Assembly (NCBI GenBank): GCA_041666685.1
Contig: JBAYGJ010000003.1
Location: forward strand, 1 to 42,345
Direction of reading: 5' to 3'
From: JBAYGJ01 sp041666685
GTDB taxonomy: Bacteria; Patescibacteriota; Patescibacteriia; UBA10025; JAHIVO01
Length of the DNA stretch: 42,345 nt
The translations under genes and the position numbers were made by a program. The notes under the pieces were generated by a model. The model was not told the origin of the DNA. It ran no database searches and saw nothing but the letters and a program-made list of their open reading frames with translations. How positions within the stretch are numbered: the stretch's first letter is position 1; every line of letters begins with the position of its first letter. Below are positions 41,340 through 42,345 of the stretch, piece by piece.

Positions 41340-41532
41340 AGTAAAATTGTAGCGAAGAGGAGCGGTCCCGAACATAGTTGAGGGAGGTGATCCCACTCAA
41401 GCGAAGCGGTTGTGGGTCGCCAGTGACGATGAGCACAATTTTCAAGAGGACGGAACCGGCGCGGCGGTTCCCTTCGGCTTCGCTCAGGGCATGCTTTTCT
41501 GCCACTTTTCTTGCCGCCAAGAAAAGCGGTAA
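41340..41532. repeat. Hairpin-rich intergenic repeat element
   Basis: This fills most of the 292-base gap between queA and the cysteine-rich gene. Inverted repeats: GGAACCG/CGGTTCC (41452-41458 and 41465-41471), CTTTTCTTG/CAAGAAAAG (41505-41513 and 41518-41526, extended by CC/GG) and an imperfect TTGAG/CTCAA arm near 41378-41400. The segment CCCTTCGGCTTCGCTCAGGG resembles a dispersed repeat common in environmental bacterial genomes. No real gene is seen in it. Confidence 0.55.
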
Positions 41533-41574
41533 ACTTTTACTTTTGTATCGTGGTTTATATGGATAAAAAAATAT

Positions 41575-42018
41575 TTAATTTTCAGGCGGTCGCACTCCGC
41601 ACAGCCCAAGACATTCGCACGAGCCAGTCGTTGAGCAATTCGGCCCTAAACATGTATCGGCCCCACAAAAGCCAACACATTCAGCGTTGGAATTGCAGCT
41701 CCTCGCTTCAGTATTCACGTTCACAACTGCACGATTAACATTAGCATTGGAGGCTGAATTCGTGTTAATCGTCGTATTTGTATTGGTTTTGACAGCGTCC
41801 TGGGTCATACAACTATGCGGTATACCGTAACATGTTACTTTAACCGGCCCGATCATATGGTAATCTTTTTCAATACCCAAGCATTGGCAGCTTTTTATCT
41901 GGCACCCAAGGCACGTACCACCCGAACCACTTGGCTTGGGGAACAAGAAGGCAATGCCTGCCAAAACTATCATTAATGCCAAAATAATAACTAGGGCGGA
42001 GCCTTTTTGCGAATGCAT
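41575..42018 (-). CDS. Cysteine-rich membrane-anchored extracytoplasmic protein
   Basis: 147 residues. An N-terminal helix (ALVIILALMIVLAGIAFLF) after a short KGS start, probably an uncleaved anchor. Then a first cysteine cluster (GGTCLGCQIKSCQCLG), a Thr/Asn-rich linker (about 80-105) and a second cluster of eight cysteines to the end (RSCNSNAECVGFCGADTC, then NCSTTGSCECLGLCG). Fourteen cysteines in all, an even number, fit a disulfide-knotted small domain outside the cell. No enzyme motif. It begins 17 bases after ruvB ends and so is probably on the ruvB transcript. Function unknown. Confidence 0.75.
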   Translation of the reverse strand: MHSQKGSALVIILALMIVLAGIAFLFPKPSGSGGTCLGCQIKSCQCLGIEKDYHMIGPVKVTCYGIPHSCMTQDAVKTNTNTTINTNSASNANVNRAVVNVNTEARSCNSNAECVGFCGADTCLGPNCSTTGSCECLGLCGVRPPEN

Positions 42019-42035
42019 AAATACTATGTAATAAA

Positions 42036-42345
42036 TTAGACCAGCTTACTCTGCAGATTTCCCGGTATCTCCTTGCCCAAATGCTTATAACCGGACTCGG
42101 TAACCACCCGACCACGCGATGTGCGGGCGAGGAAGCCTGACTGCATCAAATACGGCTCATACACATCCTCAAGAGTGGATTGCTCCTCCGCAATGGCTGC
42201 GGCTATAGTATTCAATCCAACTGGGCCGCCGCCATACTTCTCGATGATGAAAGTCAAAATCTTTCGGTCGATTTCATCCAGACCGGCTTCATCAATGGAT
42301 AATTGCTTCAAAGCGGTCGTTGCCAGGTCTTTGGTAATCTTGCCA
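42036..42345 (-). CDS. ruvB: Holliday junction helicase RuvB, C-terminal part
   Basis: The frame runs off the right edge; only the last 102 or so residues are visible. They begin GKITKDLATTALKQLSIDEA and continue with GLDEIDRKIL, GGGPVGLNTIAAAI, EPYLMQSGFLARTSRGRV and a C-terminal tail, the winged-helix domain of RuvB that contacts DNA. RuvB drives branch migration of Holliday junctions with RuvA. The ATPase part lies beyond the window. Placement before queA on the same strand recalls the common ruvAB-queA neighbourhood, here with an extra gene between. Confidence 0.96.
   Translation of the reverse strand, partial: GKITKDLATTALKQLSIDEAGLDEIDRKILTFIIEKYGGGPVGLNTIAAAIAEEQSTLEDVYEPYLMQSGFLARTSRGRVVTESGYKHLGKEIPGNLQSKLV

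Noticed and set aside
41311..41520. 69-residue minus-strand ORF with ALSEAEG
   Set aside because: Translation of the hairpin-rich intergenic repeat; such peptides are typical false ORFs from repeats.

Overview
The window looks like a chromosomal segment of an ultra-small Patescibacteria (Candidate Phyla Radiation) bacterium, probably of the Parcubacteria side. This is inferred from gene content: very large beta-repeat surface proteins, cohesin-like and dockerin modules, a compact type IV pilus operon without pilN, pilO or pilQ genes, single-domain response regulators, and a PGRP-type amidase and a SpoIID protein carrying NBR1-like Ig repeats. TAA, TAG and TGA all serve as stops, so the standard bacterial code applies. 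Shine-Dalgarno sequences are rare. Several genes have an extended -10 box directly before the start codon, which suggests leaderless mRNAs.

Layout. (1) 1-15767, plus strand: a surface-protein locus. A giant beta-rich protein (5' end outside the window) and a small secreted protein share a 143-residue C-terminal module. Two DUF916/WxL-interacting-protein-like membrane-anchored proteins follow, then a secreted dockerin protein and two membrane-anchored cohesin-like proteins. (2) 15822-25045, minus strand: the type IV pilus operon: histidine kinase, CheY-like regulator, pilB, pilC, four minor prepilins (one 630 residues long, probably a tip adhesin), pilM with a PilN-like tail, and a pilin gene with its own promoter. 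pilT (25341-26390) is divergent from strong back-to-back promoters. (3) 26498-28182, plus strand: tRNA-Arg(TCG), tRNA-Val(TAC), a small membrane protein, tRNA-Ala(TGC) and three tandem CheY-like regulators, closely packed and perhaps one transcript. (4) 28238-39052: cell-envelope genes. A secreted amidase, a secreted beta protein, two O-antigen ligase/polymerase-like membrane proteins, a glycosyltransferase and a flippase lie on the minus strand; a SpoIID-like protein is divergent on the plus strand. (5) 39107-42345: a 44-residue-repeat protein from a leaderless-type promoter, a small membrane protein, queA, a hairpin-rich intergenic repeat, a cysteine-rich anchored protein, and the C-terminal end of ruvB running off the right edge.

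How it may work together. Nearly everything serves the cell surface. The proposed main system is the left-hand locus, which is organised like the WxL/WIP loci of Gram-positive bacteria (secreted proteins with a shared C-terminal attachment module next to membrane-anchored binders), joined to a cohesin-dockerin pairing. The pilus provides retractile adhesion with a large candidate tip adhesin and has its own kinase/regulator. The middle region makes and exports surface polysaccharide and remodels peptidoglycan. The assignment of the left locus as WxL-like is inference: the Trp-x-Leu signature itself is absent.
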